The notes: generated by a model from the letters alone, not told the origin. A stretch of 64,000 nucleotides of DNA from Candidatus Enterococcus ferrettii (GCF_017377655.1 NZ_JAFREL010000020.1:147830-211829), one strand, 5' to 3'; shown: positions 25,691 to 34,747, counted from the first letter of the stretch. Made by a program: numbers and translations.

Positions 25691-26621
25691 ATTGAAGGTC
25701 ATCCAGTTTCTCCAATGCTTGAACAAGTAGTTCTACAAAGGCTGTTCGATTTACTGCTTCTAATACAAGGGTATTTTTAGATAATGTAGAATTTCTTCTT
25801 TTATCTGCAAAGGTTAATCCTCTTGCCAACCCATCATCGGTAATTACTTGAACTGCCTGTGGTTCACCTCTAAACATTTCCGGCTGTAACAGATAGGCTA
25901 GAGCACAAAGGTCATGTATTGGGCTGTTTACAAAACCAAATTGGCGGCCCGATTGATTATAAAAGTTTAATAGTTCATAGGCTAGGTTGGACACCTTCCC
26001 TTTTTTCCTTAAACTTTGAATTTCTTCAACAGTAATTTCGGCGGTTTCAGTTACATCTAGTCCAGCCATTACAATAGGTATCCCTGATTGAAAAACGATC
26101 TGAGCTGCTTCTGGATCAACATAAATGTTGAATTCCGCCAAAGGAGTGATGTTTCCATGTGTGAGGCCGCCCCCCATCAAGCTGATACAATCAATTTTTT
26201 CCTGTATTTCAGGAAAAGCTTTCAGCAATAAGGCAATATTGGTTAAAGGACCTAATCCGACAATAGTTACTTTTTCTGGAGCGGCCTTCATCTTTTCGTA
26301 CATATACTGAAGAAAATTCTCAGCTACCAAAGGATAGTTAGAGCCTTGAAAGAAAGGCCCATCCATTCCCGAATCTCCGTGAGCTTCTGGCGCCGTATTT
26401 AGTGGTTTTGTCAAAGGCCCAGGCTCGCCTTTGATTAGAGGAATATCGGCATTTACAAAAGCAAGAACATTTTGTGCATTTCGAGTAACCTTTTCTAAGG
26501 TTTGATTGCCTCCAATAGTAGAAATTCCTAATATTGACAGCTCAGCAGGGTGTGCTATGGCAGTCAATAAAGTTAATGCGTCATCATGACCAGGGTCACA
26601 ATCAATCCATACTTGCTTCAT
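25689..26621 (-). CDS. Inosine-uridine type nucleoside hydrolase (310 aa)
   Basis: The IunH family signature is clear: DCDPGHDDALTL at residues 8-19 binds catalytic Ca2+ with its Asp cluster. SLMGGGL, NIYVDPEAA and SPIHDLCALAYL follow at the expected distances. The length (about 310) is standard. These enzymes split ribonucleosides into base and ribose in the cytoplasm. The gene overlaps the end of the ECF ATPase by 20 bases, making it the last gene of an ECF transporter operon. The transporter therefore probably imports a nucleoside or base-modified nucleoside. IunH-like hydrolases with ECF transporters are also known in queuosine salvage, so that substrate is a possible alternative. Confidence 0.92.
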   Translation of the reverse strand: MKQVWIDCDPGHDDALTLLTAIAHPAELSILGISTIGGNQTLEKVTRNAQNVLAFVNADIPLIKGEPGPLTKPLNTAPEAHGDSGMDGPFFQGSNYPLVAENFLQYMYEKMKAAPEKVTIVGLGPLTNIALLLKAFPEIQEKIDCISLMGGGLTHGNITPLAEFNIYVDPEAAQIVFQSGIPIVMAGLDVTETAEITVEEIQSLRKKGKVSNLAYELLNFYNQSGRQFGFVNSPIHDLCALAYLLQPEMFRGEPQAVQVITDDGLARGLTFADKRRNSTLSKNTLVLEAVNRTAFVELLVQALEKLDDLQ

Positions 26622-27414
26622 ATTCCTTGACCTCCAATAATTCCTGAATCGTCATGACTCCATCGCAGCCTAAAAGCTTCGCTAATTGACAAATGTAGGG
26701 CTGTTTTAAGTGACTAATGGTTAACAACGTCTCATCCCAAAAGATTTCAGCTGGTGTTCCTTCTCGACGTTTTTGCTTTTCAGCAAAGACGATCACCCGT
26801 GAAAATTCTGAAACTACAAATTCCATATCATGGGTGATGGTAATTACCGTTTTGCCTTCCTTAGTTAACTGGTTAATAATTCTTCCTAGTAATTCAGTTG
26901 ATTGGCGGTCCTGACCGGCTGTGGGCTCATCCAAGATAATCACCTTAGGATCGGTAGCAATCACTGCTGCAATCGTGATAAATTTACGTTTAGAGTAGGG
27001 AAGATTATAGGGGTGTTCCTGCAATACTCCCTCCAAACCGCACAATTCAGCTGCGGCTTGGACTTTTTGCAGCACTTCATTTTTGGACAGCTTCTGATTC
27101 TTAGGTCCAAAGGAAATTTCATTGTAAATAGTATCTTGGAAGATCTGATCATCAGGATTTTGAAAAACATAGCCGACAAAGTGAGACATTTGGGCTGTTG
27201 TTAGTTTTTCTGTCTTTTTTCCAGCCAGCAAAACATCTCCCTTTGTAGGACGCAGCAGTCCATTCATCAACTTGACTGTCGTAGTTTTCCCTGCACCGTT
27301 TTGACCAATGATTGCGACAGATTCCCCCAATTCAAAGTCAATGTTTACTTGTTGGACAGCCTCGAAGCCATTGGGATAAGTGAAGCTGACGTCTTTTAAA
27401 GATAAGTAAGTCAT
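26602..27414 (-). CDS. ECF transporter ATP-binding subunit (270 aa)
   Basis: An ABC ATPase with Walker A (GQNGAGKTT), Q-loop (VFQNPDDQIF, typical of ECF/CbiO proteins), a Walker B/D-loop (VIILDEPTAGQD) and switch His (ITITHD). The signature motif is YNLPYSKRK instead of the usual LSGGQ, so this half-site is probably degenerate and the partner ATPase supplies the active one. The start at 27414 (MTYLSLKD) follows AAGGAAG and lies 2 bases after the previous stop. It pairs with 27417-28253 to form the heterodimeric energising module. Confidence 0.9.
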   Translation of the reverse strand: MTYLSLKDVSFTYPNGFEAVQQVNIDFELGESVAIIGQNGAGKTTTVKLMNGLLRPTKGDVLLAGKKTEKLTTAQMSHFVGYVFQNPDDQIFQDTIYNEISFGPKNQKLSKNEVLQKVQAAAELCGLEGVLQEHPYNLPYSKRKFITIAAVIATDPKVIILDEPTAGQDRQSTELLGRIINQLTKEGKTVITITHDMEFVVSEFSRVIVFAEKQKRREGTPAEIFWDETLLTISHLKQPYICQLAKLLGCDGVMTIQELLEVKEYEASMD

Positions 27415-27416
27415 TC

Positions 27417-28253
27417 TCACGCACTTCCTTTCAAAGCTGAGAAGGCTTCCGTTACAGTCAGCGGAACCACCTCTTGATGACCCATTGCTTCCAGGCAATA
27501 CAACGTAACCTGCGGCAATTGTCCTCCATAATCCAACACTCTTTTATCTGTTAAAATTTCTCTGGTCTGCCCCTTCATTACTAGTTTACCGGCACTCATT
27601 ACCATAATTTCGTCACAATATTCAGCCAACAAATCAACCTTGTGTTCTACTAGAAAGATCGTTTTTCCAGCCTTTTTCAGGTGCTTAATAATTTTAAAAA
27701 TATCCTCCGTACTTTTCGGATCCAATTGTGAGGTTGGCTCATCTAAAATAATAACTTCCGGATCAAGAGCGACAATTGAAGCCAGCGCTACTCGCTGCTT
27801 TTGACCACCAGACAGTTCAAAGGGATTTTTATCCGCTAGTTCATTTAGTTGAAATAAAGTCAAAAGCTCTTCCACTCGTTGGATCATCTGATCCCTGGCA
27901 ATACCTAAATTTTCCATGCCATAAGCAATTTCTTCATACACAGTATCCTTTACACCAGAAATTTGGGTGAAGGGATTTTGAAAGGAGTAGCCGATATGAG
28001 CGGCCAGTTCTCCAATATTAGAATCATTCAGCGGACGCCCTTTTAAACTGACCTCCCCTGCCAGCTCCCCTTTGTACAATTCAGGAATAAAGCCGCGCAT
28101 GATATTGCACAGCGTCGTCTTCCCCGATTCGTTCCCTCCAATAACGCCATAAACCTTTCCAGCTTCTAAATCAAAGCTCACGTCGTTAATCACCGGCTCG
28201 GTCTCTAAGGGATAAGTATAGCGAATATTTTTCAGTGATAGAATTGGCATCAT
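27417..28253 (-). CDS. ECF transporter ATP-binding subunit, canonical (278 aa)
   Basis: An ABC ATPase with Walker A (GGNESGKTT), Q-loop (YSFQNPFTQI), intact signature LSGGQKQRVALA, Walker B (VIILDEPTSQLD) and LVEHKVD. The Gln-Asn-Pro Q-loop is typical of ECF ATPases. Two adjacent ATGs (28253 and 28250) follow GGAGG; the first overlaps the T-component stop as ATGA. It works with the adjacent T subunit, S subunit and second ATPase in the membrane. Confidence 0.92.
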   Translation of the reverse strand: MMPILSLKNIRYTYPLETEPVINDVSFDLEAGKVYGVIGGNESGKTTLCNIMRGFIPELYKGELAGEVSLKGRPLNDSNIGELAAHIGYSFQNPFTQISGVKDTVYEEIAYGMENLGIARDQMIQRVEELLTLFQLNELADKNPFELSGGQKQRVALASIVALDPEVIILDEPTSQLDPKSTEDIFKIIKHLKKAGKTIFLVEHKVDLLAEYCDEIMVMSAGKLVMKGQTREILTDKRVLDYGGQLPQVTLYCLEAMGHQEVVPLTVTEAFSALKGSA

Positions 28254-28987
28254 TGATTCCTCCAAACTAAATAAATAATAAAAATCAGGATTGCTCCTAT
28301 GGCAATCAAATAGTCCCATTTACTTTTCTTAATGGCATAAATTGAGGTTTTTTGGGTAGTAGAAGAAAAGCCACGAGATTCTAACGTTAATACCCTCTCC
28401 TCTGTTTGTTGGATCGAGGACAAAACCAACGGACCCATCATGGGAACAAAGGCTTTTACACGAATCATTAATGAGCCTTCTGTCTCAATTCCTCGAGATT
28501 TTTGTGCATCTGAAATAGTTTGAGACAGCTTAGACATTTGCGGTACCAACTGAATGGTAGAAGCAATGACGAAGGTCACCTTTTTTGAAACCTTGGCTAA
28601 CTCCAACGCATGGATGATGTCCTTCACACTGGTCGCTTGAAAGAACCAAATGATACTGGAGCTGATGGCGATAATTCTAGTAGACGTATCAATACTAGTA
28701 GCTAGTCCCAGCTGGGAAAAACTGACAAAAGCCCAAATCGGCTGTGAATCGGGATTCTTGATAATGAATACTTGAATCAGGAAAATGAATAATACGATTA
28801 AAACAATTGATTTAACAAATAGTTTTAAGAAGCTTCCAAGGGTGTTTGAGAGCACACTCAGGAACAAAACAACTGCAAACAACCCCAACTGAAAGCGATA
28901 ATCAGGTGTGAACATGCTGAGGATGATAATAACCAATACCAATAAAAACTTAGTAGATGGATACAATCTGCCGATAAAGCTATTCAT
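28250..28987 (-). CDS. ECF transporter T component, EcfT-like (245 aa)
   Basis: About six hydrophobic segments, plus the two short Ala-Arg-Gly type coupling motifs expected in EcfT: AQKSRGIETEG near residue 163 and LESRGFSS near 203. The protein couples the two ATPases to the substrate-binding S component. It overlaps the S component gene by 8 bases and the first ATPase by 4, a tight operon. Confidence 0.9.
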   Translation of the reverse strand: MNSFIGRLYPSTKFLLVLVIIILSMFTPDYRFQLGLFAVVLFLSVLSNTLGSFLKLFVKSIVLIVLFIFLIQVFIIKNPDSQPIWAFVSFSQLGLATSIDTSTRIIAISSSIIWFFQATSVKDIIHALELAKVSKKVTFVIASTIQLVPQMSKLSQTISDAQKSRGIETEGSLMIRVKAFVPMMGPLVLSSIQQTEERVLTLESRGFSSTTQKTSIYAIKKSKWDYLIAIGAILIFIIYLVWRNQ

Positions 28988-29588
28988 GACTCAGCACTCC
29001 CTTCTTAATATATTGCCCGCCATAATTCAACTTCACCAAGAAACGGTTAGGAATACGACGGACAATCAACCAGCTGATAGCAAGATTCAATACAGTATTT
29101 ATTGTTCCTGAGATCAGATTGGTGGATAAAACTGAATTCCATAATTCTCTTCCAGTTGCTAGAAAGGCGGCTGTCACTAAATCCGTCCCTGCCCCCGTTA
29201 CTCCACCAAACATAAATACCGTAACAACAGCAGCGGTGAAAGCTGACACAATCGTTAAAATAATAATTGCTGCCAGCATACCAACTACATTGGTATACAT
29301 TCTCCAGCGTGAGAAAAAGCCAGAAACAAAACCGATACTCATAGAGACGAAACCAAAAGCAATGGCTATTGGATTCAACATGCCATTGACCACATTACCT
29401 AAAAGCCCAGTTAACAAACCAATCCATGGACCAGCTATCATCGACACCATCATCGTGCCTATCTGGTCAATAAAAACGGGCAATTTTAAAATGGTGGACA
29501 GCTGATATCCCACGACATTCAAGGAAACCCCAACCGGAATAAGTAAAAGTGCTAAAAGCGAAAAATCGTATTTTAAACCTCTTTTCAT
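28980..29588 (-). CDS. ECF transporter S component (substrate-binding, 202 aa)
   Basis: Six predicted transmembrane helices and the usual S-component length. It is the first gene of the operon (S-T-A-A-nucleoside hydrolase) with a strong AGGAGGGG ribosome binding site. The substrate cannot be read from the sequence. The hydrolase at the operon end points to a nucleoside or modified nucleoside. A conserved patch (GRELWNSVLSTNLISG, about 145-160) is a candidate substrate-contact region by position only. Confidence 0.82.
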   Translation of the reverse strand: MKRGLKYDFSLLALLLIPVGVSLNVVGYQLSTILKLPVFIDQIGTMMVSMIAGPWIGLLTGLLGNVVNGMLNPIAIAFGFVSMSIGFVSGFFSRWRMYTNVVGMLAAIIILTIVSAFTAAVVTVFMFGGVTGAGTDLVTAAFLATGRELWNSVLSTNLISGTINTVLNLAISWLIVRRIPNRFLVKLNYGGQYIKKGVLSHE

Positions 29589-29654
29589 TTATTTCCCCTC
29601 CTGCAAAATTTTGTCCTCTGCCCTAGCTAGTTCTAGTGAAAAAATGCTAATCAA

Positions 29655-29668
29655 AAAAAGCGCTCTCA
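29655..29668 (-). promoter_or_regulatory. cre-like site upstream of the ECF/nucleoside hydrolase operon
   Basis: TGAGAGCGCTTTTT on the minus strand agrees with the CcpA cre consensus at 12 of 14 positions and lies about 70 bases before the S-component ATG. Carbon catabolite repression is expected for nucleoside use. Confidence 0.55.
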
Positions 29669-29739
29669 TTTCTCTAAGACATCTGACTACACCTTTAAAC
29701 TACCTGTCTTTTGTTTAAAATGAAAGGTCATCTGTCCGT

Positions 29740-29775
29740 TAAAAAAGAAGCATTTTGATTATTCAATGCTTCTTT
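29740..29775 (-). terminator. Terminator of the Crp/Fnr regulator gene
   Basis: AAGAAGCATT and AATGCTTCTT form a 10-pair stem with a 10-base loop, followed on the minus strand by TTTTTT. Confidence 0.8.
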
Positions 29776-29778
29776 CAC

Positions 29779-30480
29779 TTAATGATTTAATTTTCTTACC
29801 AACTTTTGATAATGTGCTTCATCAATCAAAACACTTCGTTTTTGACTGATAATTTCCTCTGATTGCTTTAAACGCTTGATGCTTCTGCCCACGGTACGAA
29901 CACTAATCCCTAATTCAAAAGCGATGTCCTGGTATTGCTTCTTCACTTCTACTATCGATTTTTTTGTATTATGCTCCTCATAGTACTTTATCAAATAATA
30001 TCTGACCCGATCGACTCCCTGGAAACGATACAGGAGTCCTTCTTTGCCTGATGTACGATATAAATCTTGCGCCAGCAACACGGAACAACGACGTAATAGC
30101 TCTTGGTTCTCCATAATTTCTTGGTACAATAAATACGAGGGCACTTTAATCACCGTTACTTCTGTAAGACAGGTAACCGTTGAAATGTACCTTTCTTTTC
30201 TTGCTAAGACTTCCAATAAACCAAGATTTCCATTGGTTTGATCTACTTGAAAATAGACATATTCATTCCCATCTTCATAGTTTCTTTTCCCGATTCCAAT
30301 TCCTTCTTTGATAAAATAGACATCTGTCGGAAAATCACCACCTACAACAATAACTGAATCGGCTGGATAGTTTAGCACTTGCCCGTGCAAGAGCAAAAAT
30401 TCTTCTAAGACTGAGGCATTGAAGGCTGTCTCTTTTGAATAGATTTGCCAGCATTTTTTTAATTGTTCTTGTTTGCTCAT
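29779..30480 (-). CDS. Crp/Fnr-family transcription regulator (233 aa)
   Basis: An N-terminal cyclic-nucleotide-binding-like fold (GGDFPTDVYFIKEG) is followed by a long dimer helix and a C-terminal HTH (YQDIAFELGISVRTVGRSIKRL). The Fnr Fe-S cysteines are absent, and the cAMP-contact residues are not those of Crp, so the ligand is unknown. It sits just upstream of the ECF/nucleoside operon on the same strand but has its own terminator. It is a candidate regulator of that operon. Confidence 0.85.
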   Translation of the reverse strand: MSKQEQLKKCWQIYSKETAFNASVLEEFLLLHGQVLNYPADSVIVVGGDFPTDVYFIKEGIGIGKRNYEDGNEYVYFQVDQTNGNLGLLEVLARKERYISTVTCLTEVTVIKVPSYLLYQEIMENQELLRRCSVLLAQDLYRTSGKEGLLYRFQGVDRVRYYLIKYYEEHNTKKSIVEVKKQYQDIAFELGISVRTVGRSIKRLKQSEEIISQKRSVLIDEAHYQKLVRKLNH

Positions 30481-30584
30481 CGCTTCCTCCTATTGTGTGC
30501 GAAATTGATTGTATCATGGAAAAATGGTTCTTTTCTTCTATGATAGGGGTATTGGCATTTAAGGGCAATGGGTTTAACAAGATA

Positions 30585-30626
30585 AATAAAAACACAGACA
30601 AACCTAACCTCTAAGCTTGTCTGTGT
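30585..30626 (-). terminator. Terminator of the sugar dehydrogenase gene
   Basis: ACACAGACAA (30592-30601) and TTGTCTGTGT (30617-30626) form a perfect 10-pair stem. Minus-strand TTTTTATTTAT follows. Confidence 0.85.
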
Positions 30627-30645
30627 CACTACCCATCCTATTTAC

Positions 30646-31740
30646 TTAATTCTGCAAACTAATTCTAAGCAGCTGATCATCATTATCAGAGGGGCTGCCT
30701 CGGCCATCACGATTGTTGGTAATGAAATACAGATCATCCCCGTCACTATAGACATCCCGAATCCGACCATAATCTGTAATCAGCTCCCTTTGCTGATTGT
30801 TTGCTAGATCGAATTCCAAAACTGCGGTACCCCGCAAAGCAGCTACGTAAAGCTTCTGATCATGATAGTCCATACCCGAGGGAGCCCAAGTCTGGTTGCT
30901 GCCTGAGGTAAGCAGCGGGGCTTCCATTCCATCGCGGGTTTCGTTGCCTTCAATGACTGGCCAGCCATAATTTTTTCCAGCCTCGACTACATTGATTTCA
31001 TCGTTGGCACTGGCACCCTGCTCGCTGGCATACATCGTACTGTCATCAGACCAAGCAAGTCCTTGGGCATTGCGGTGTCCATAGCTGTAAACATAAGAGT
31101 CCGCAGAAGGATTATCATTAGGGATTGAACCGTCGAGATTCAACCGTAGAATTTTTCCCGCTAATGAATCCAAGTCCTGAGCATTGTCAGGAACTGAAGC
31201 ATCCCCCGTCGTTACATAGAGCTTATCATCTGGCCCAATCTTCATTCGACCGCCGTGATGATTCGCCCCACTAGGAATCTCATCTAGCAGCACTTCTGTT
31301 TCCTCCCATTGATTTCCATCTAAGTGCAGCTTCACAATCCGGTTCATCCGATCGCTGCCCTTCTCATAGGTGTAATAACCAAATGCTTCATTGGAGGTGG
31401 TAAAATCGGGTCTTAGAACAAATCCTAAAAATCCTGCTTCCGAAGCAGAAGAAACTGTTTCGTCAAAACTTACTGGCTGTTCTTTTGCTTCACCATTTTC
31501 AATTCGTATAATTGAACCGCCTCGTTGTGTTAAGTAAATCGTGTCATTGCTCTTTTCAATCGCCCAAGGAACCTCCAAATTGTCCGCAATGACTTCTGGA
31601 TCAACACTTGCCGATTGATTGGCGCTAGAGCTGGAGGTGTCATTCGTTCTGTCATTGTTGCTCGTGTCAGTCGTTTCATTTGTGGCACAGCCGGCAAGAA
31701 ACATACCAGCGATGGCACTAAAGATCAGTAATCTTTTCAT
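30646..31740 (-). CDS. PQQ-type glucose/sorbosone dehydrogenase-like lipoprotein (364 aa)
   Basis: The lipobox LAGC (Cys18) gives a lipid-anchored protein. A Ser/Thr/Asn linker (about 20-48) leads to a six-bladed beta-propeller of the GDH/HHIP type. Diagnostic segments are NLEVPWAIE, GGRMKIGPDDKLYVTTGD and YSYGHRNAQGLAW. Related soluble glucose dehydrogenases use PQQ and Ca2+. Firmicutes homologues lack PQQ synthesis genes and their true reaction is uncertain. It is monocistronic with its own terminator, and a cre-like site lies just upstream. Confidence 0.88.
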   Translation of the reverse strand: MKRLLIFSAIAGMFLAGCATNETTDTSNNDRTNDTSSSSANQSASVDPEVIADNLEVPWAIEKSNDTIYLTQRGGSIIRIENGEAKEQPVSFDETVSSASEAGFLGFVLRPDFTTSNEAFGYYTYEKGSDRMNRIVKLHLDGNQWEETEVLLDEIPSGANHHGGRMKIGPDDKLYVTTGDASVPDNAQDLDSLAGKILRLNLDGSIPNDNPSADSYVYSYGHRNAQGLAWSDDSTMYASEQGASANDEINVVEAGKNYGWPVIEGNETRDGMEAPLLTSGSNQTWAPSGMDYHDQKLYVAALRGTAVLEFDLANNQQRELITDYGRIRDVYSDGDDLYFITNNRDGRGSPSDNDDQLLRISLQN

Positions 31741-31763
31741 TTTTAATCACTCCTGGTCTTTTT

Positions 31764-31777
31764 TTCAAACGCTTTCC
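31764..31777 (-). promoter_or_regulatory. cre-like site upstream of the sugar dehydrogenase
   Basis: GGAAAGCGTTTGAA (minus strand) matches the cre consensus at 12 of 14 positions and lies 24 bases before the ATG, where CcpA could block transcription or elongation. Confidence 0.5.
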
Positions 31778-31862
31778 TAGTCTCCAAGGTACCATCTATG
31801 AAAAGACCCTGTAAAAATATATGCTTCATTTGAAATCAATTTTACCAATTGAAGAATTTTCA

Positions 31863-31892
31863 TTGACGGTTCGCTGCCTCAGCGCGGATAAT
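31863..31892 (+). promoter_or_regulatory. Promoter of the PLP decarboxylase gene
   Basis: TTGACG (31863-31868), 18 bases, GATAAT (31887-31892), about 35 bases before the start codon. Confidence 0.6.
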
Positions 31893-31928
31893 GAGGGGAA
31901 ATAAGATTAGGCGAGAAGGAGATAAGAC

Positions 31929-33308
31929 ATGGCACATTCAATGGACACAGATAAACAGCAATTTGCAGCACTGATGCAGCAGTTCATAGGGCTGGAGCAG
32001 GATTATTTTGAAACAATCAATGAAAAACCAGTCGCTAATACTGCTCAGCTTTCAGCAAACGAAGGATTAACTGAACTTGGTACTGGAGCAAGTGAGGCAT
32101 TAGAATACTTTTCTGAGTTTTTCGCGGAAGAATTAAGCGGCAGCAACGGACCACGTTATTTAGGTTTTGTAACCGGAGGTGCCACACCAGCAGCGATTAT
32201 AGGAGATTGGCTGACAAGTCTTTACGATCAAAACGCAGCCAACTTTTCCTACTCATTGGCTGGTCAAATCGAGCTGTTAACTATTGAGATGCTAAAAGAC
32301 CTCTTTTCACTCAAGCAGGCGTATACAGGCAGCTTCGTCAGCGGTGCGACAATGGCAAACTTTGTTGGCCTAGCTCAAGGCAGACAATGGATAGGCCAAC
32401 AATATGGTCAGGACCTTGCAGAAAATGGTCTTTTTTCGATCCCAGAAATAAAAATTGCCAGCGGCACGCCTCACTCAAGTATTTCTAAAGTTGCCGCTAT
32501 GCTGGGAATCGGCAGAAATGCGCTGCAACAGATTCCTGTTAAGGATGATCGTGAAGCTGTTGATCTTGCAGCGCTGGAAACCTTTCTAAAACAATTGGAC
32601 CGGCCCTGTATCGTGGTTGCCAATGCTGGAACCGTCAATACCGTTGATTTTGATGACCTTGAAGCCATTGGTCAATTGAAAAAAAACTATCCCTTCTGGC
32701 TGCATGTAGATGCTGCTTTTGGCGGTTTTGCGGCTTGCTCACCGAAATTTGAGCGGCTGCTTACGGGTCTGAATCATGCTGATTCAATTACCATCGATGC
32801 CCATAAATGGCTGAATGTTCCTTATGATTCAGCTATGCAGTTTACCCAACATCAAGAGCTGCAGTTAGAGGTCTTCAATAATCATGCGAGCTATTTGAAT
32901 ACTGGCGGAGCGCAGCCGGACTTTTCTAATCTTACACCAGAAAATTCCCGCCGTTTCCGAGCGCTGCCTGCTTGGTTCACCTTAAAAGCGTACGGAAAAG
33001 CCGGATACAGACAGCTGGTTGAACAAAATTCAGCCTTTGCTTTGGAGTTGGGAAAGCGAATTACTGACAGTCCATTCTTTGAGTTGTTAAGTCCAGTCCG
33101 CTTGAATGGTGTCTGCTTTACCTTGAAGGATCCAGCTAAAACAACTGAATTTTTGAAAAAAATCAATCAAGCGGGTCAGGTCTTTTTAACTCCTACTACT
33201 TATAAAAACCAGCCAGCAATTCGGGCCTCCTTCAGTAACTGGCAAACTAAACCCGCCGATGTAGCAATTATTTGGCACTCTCTCGAAGCTGAGGCACAGC
33301 AGCTATAA
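31929..33308 (+). CDS. Group II pyridoxal-phosphate decarboxylase (459 aa)
   Basis: The aromatic amino acid/glutamate decarboxylase family is shown by GFVTGGATPA, SGTPHSSISKVAAMLG (PLP-stacking His), VANAGTVNTVDFDDLE, WLHVDAAFGGF (PLP Asp) and SITIDAHKWLNVPYD with the Schiff-base Lys. The length is shorter than enterococcal tyrosine decarboxylase (about 620 residues) and lacks its neighbours (a tyrosine/tyramine antiporter), so it is not TdcA. The substrate cannot be assigned. AAGGAGA lies 6-7 bases before the ATG, and the gene has its own promoter. Confidence 0.85.
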   Translation: MAHSMDTDKQQFAALMQQFIGLEQDYFETINEKPVANTAQLSANEGLTELGTGASEALEYFSEFFAEELSGSNGPRYLGFVTGGATPAAIIGDWLTSLYDQNAANFSYSLAGQIELLTIEMLKDLFSLKQAYTGSFVSGATMANFVGLAQGRQWIGQQYGQDLAENGLFSIPEIKIASGTPHSSISKVAAMLGIGRNALQQIPVKDDREAVDLAALETFLKQLDRPCIVVANAGTVNTVDFDDLEAIGQLKKNYPFWLHVDAAFGGFAACSPKFERLLTGLNHADSITIDAHKWLNVPYDSAMQFTQHQELQLEVFNNHASYLNTGGAQPDFSNLTPENSRRFRALPAWFTLKAYGKAGYRQLVEQNSAFALELGKRITDSPFFELLSPVRLNGVCFTLKDPAKTTEFLKKINQAGQVFLTPTTYKNQPAIRASFSNWQTKPADVAIIWHSLEAEAQQL

Positions 33309-33311
33309 CGA

Positions 33312-33358
33312 ATAAAAAACAGCCTGGTTGTCGGATTTCTCCACAATCAGGCTGTTGC
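33312..33358. terminator. Terminator shared by the decarboxylase and the 134-residue protein gene
   Basis: 33318-33331 pairs with 33343-33356 (14 pairs, one wobble) around an 11-base loop. The T-run is on the minus-strand side (TTTTTT), so it chiefly serves the minus-strand gene. Confidence 0.75.
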
Positions 33359-33360
33359 TA

Positions 33361-33765
33361 TTACTTTTCGAAAGCCGCTTGAATCAAAGAAAGATGAAAA
33401 TCTGAGACCGTGGGATAGGCCAGACAATTAAATGACAAGTCCTCCTCCGAATCTTCTGTAATCAAAACTGGGATGAATCCCTTCTCTGAAGCCTTTTCCA
33501 AGCGCTCCATTGAGTTATCTAAAAAATATTTCGGATTGTGGGGAAAGGTTCTTTTATCGAAGATTTCTTCAACTGGTATGTAAAGATTCAGGGCTTCTTG
33601 AACCGAATCGTCGATCGTCTTCGACTCATCCAATAAAACCAGACCTGTTTCAAAATCCCTGCGCCGCAAGTATTCTACCAGCTTTGCACAGCCAAAAGCC
33701 ATGCATTGTTCCGTATCGGTAGTGTCCAAAAAAATGTCTTCTGTTGCCAGCATCAATTTCTCCAT
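33361..33765 (-). CDS. Conserved-looking cytoplasmic protein, unknown (134 aa)
   Basis: An acidic soluble protein without membrane segments or a recognised motif. It begins MEKLMLATEDIF; the ATG at 33765 is chosen because AGGAG lies 8 bases upstream, whereas the GTG at 33774 overlaps that site. It is monocistronic and ends at a terminator shared with the convergent decarboxylase gene. Confidence 0.6.
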   Translation of the reverse strand: MEKLMLATEDIFLDTTDTEQCMAFGCAKLVEYLRRRDFETGLVLLDESKTIDDSVQEALNLYIPVEEIFDKRTFPHNPKYFLDNSMERLEKASEKGFIPVLITEDSEEDLSFNCLAYPTVSDFHLSLIQAAFEK

Positions 33766-33963
33766 ATCTTCCACTCCTAAATTGTCTCTATTTTAAAAAG
33801 TGAGTGTCTCACTCATTAAGCCAAAGCTTCTGCGAAAGGTTCAGAAATTCATTAGTGAATATTTTCACAATTTTATATAACTGAATTATACGTCCCTTTT
33901 GGCAGAGTGTCAACTGATAGCCTAGAACAAAAAACGCTTACTCAGCTTGCCCTGAATGGACAC

Positions 33964-34707
33964 TTATTCCCTCAATAAGTAATGCAGCATTCGTTTAGGA
34001 TCCTCGTAAAACAGCTTCGTTTCTCTAAAAGCGATGGTCTCTTCTAACGAAAGCTCTTCAATCCCTTCCTGTGAGAACTGATAAATGGCAGCATCGGGAT
34101 AAGACATAATAATCGGTGAATGCGTGGCAATAATTAATTGCGAACCGCCTTTTACCAAGCGATGGATTTCCTGCAGCAACGCATACTGGCGACTGGTTGC
34201 CAACCCGGCTTCCGGCTCATCCAATAAATAAAAGCCCTTATTGCCAAAACGATTTTCGATGATAGATAATAGCCCTTCCCCATGCGAACGAGTATGCAAC
34301 GGCTGACCACCGTAAGAAGCATGGGCTAAGTGCCCTTCCATTGGATCTCGCCCTAGTTCTTCTAATTCAGAAGCAACATTGTAGTAGGTTTCGGAACGTA
34401 AAAAGAATTTGGTTTGCGGAATATCGCCCTTTTTTACTAAAAGAACCTGTTCATATAAAGAAGAATGGCTCGCAACCGTGGAAAAGTTGAAATTTTGGCT
34501 TCCCCCTTCAGGATTAATACCGTACGACACTGCGATAGCTTCTAAAATAGTTGACTTGCCTGTTCCGTTGTCACCAGATAAAAAGGTGACCGGTGCGGTA
34601 AAAGGCAAGGCTCCTCCTCGTTTAAGGATTTCTTGAATCGCAAAAACGTCATAAGGATATCCTTTGGGCAGTTTCGCTTTTGGCAACCGCATCTCGTAAA
34701 CAAACAT
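33964..34707 (-). CDS. AAA/ABC-type ATPase of the RecF/SMC-like group (247 aa)
   Basis: Walker A (LSGDNGTGKSTILEAIA), a signature-like SHGEG segment, Walker B (GFYLLDEPEAGLA) and an HS switch (IIATHSPIIM) identify a stand-alone ATPase resembling predicted ATPases (COG3910/OLD-like). No nuclease domain is attached. The ATG at 34707 follows AAAGGAG. There is no obvious partner gene. A DNA-repair or defence role is possible but unsupported. Confidence 0.8.
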   Translation of the reverse strand: MFVYEMRLPKAKLPKGYPYDVFAIQEILKRGGALPFTAPVTFLSGDNGTGKSTILEAIAVSYGINPEGGSQNFNFSTVASHSSLYEQVLLVKKGDIPQTKFFLRSETYYNVASELEELGRDPMEGHLAHASYGGQPLHTRSHGEGLLSIIENRFGNKGFYLLDEPEAGLATSRQYALLQEIHRLVKGGSQLIIATHSPIIMSYPDAAIYQFSQEGIEELSLEETIAFRETKLFYEDPKRMLHYLLRE

Positions 34708-34747
34708 AGCTTCTCCTTTACATCGCACATATTTCTTTTAATCATAC

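Noticed and set aside
29119..29505. 128-codon plus-strand reading frame
   Set aside because: Antisense to the ECF S component; its repetitive composition is the mirror of a hydrophobic protein.
31929..33308. Tyrosine decarboxylase TdcA
   Set aside because: Too short (459 residues) and lacking the tyrosine/tyramine antiporter and tyrosyl-tRNA synthetase neighbours of that locus.
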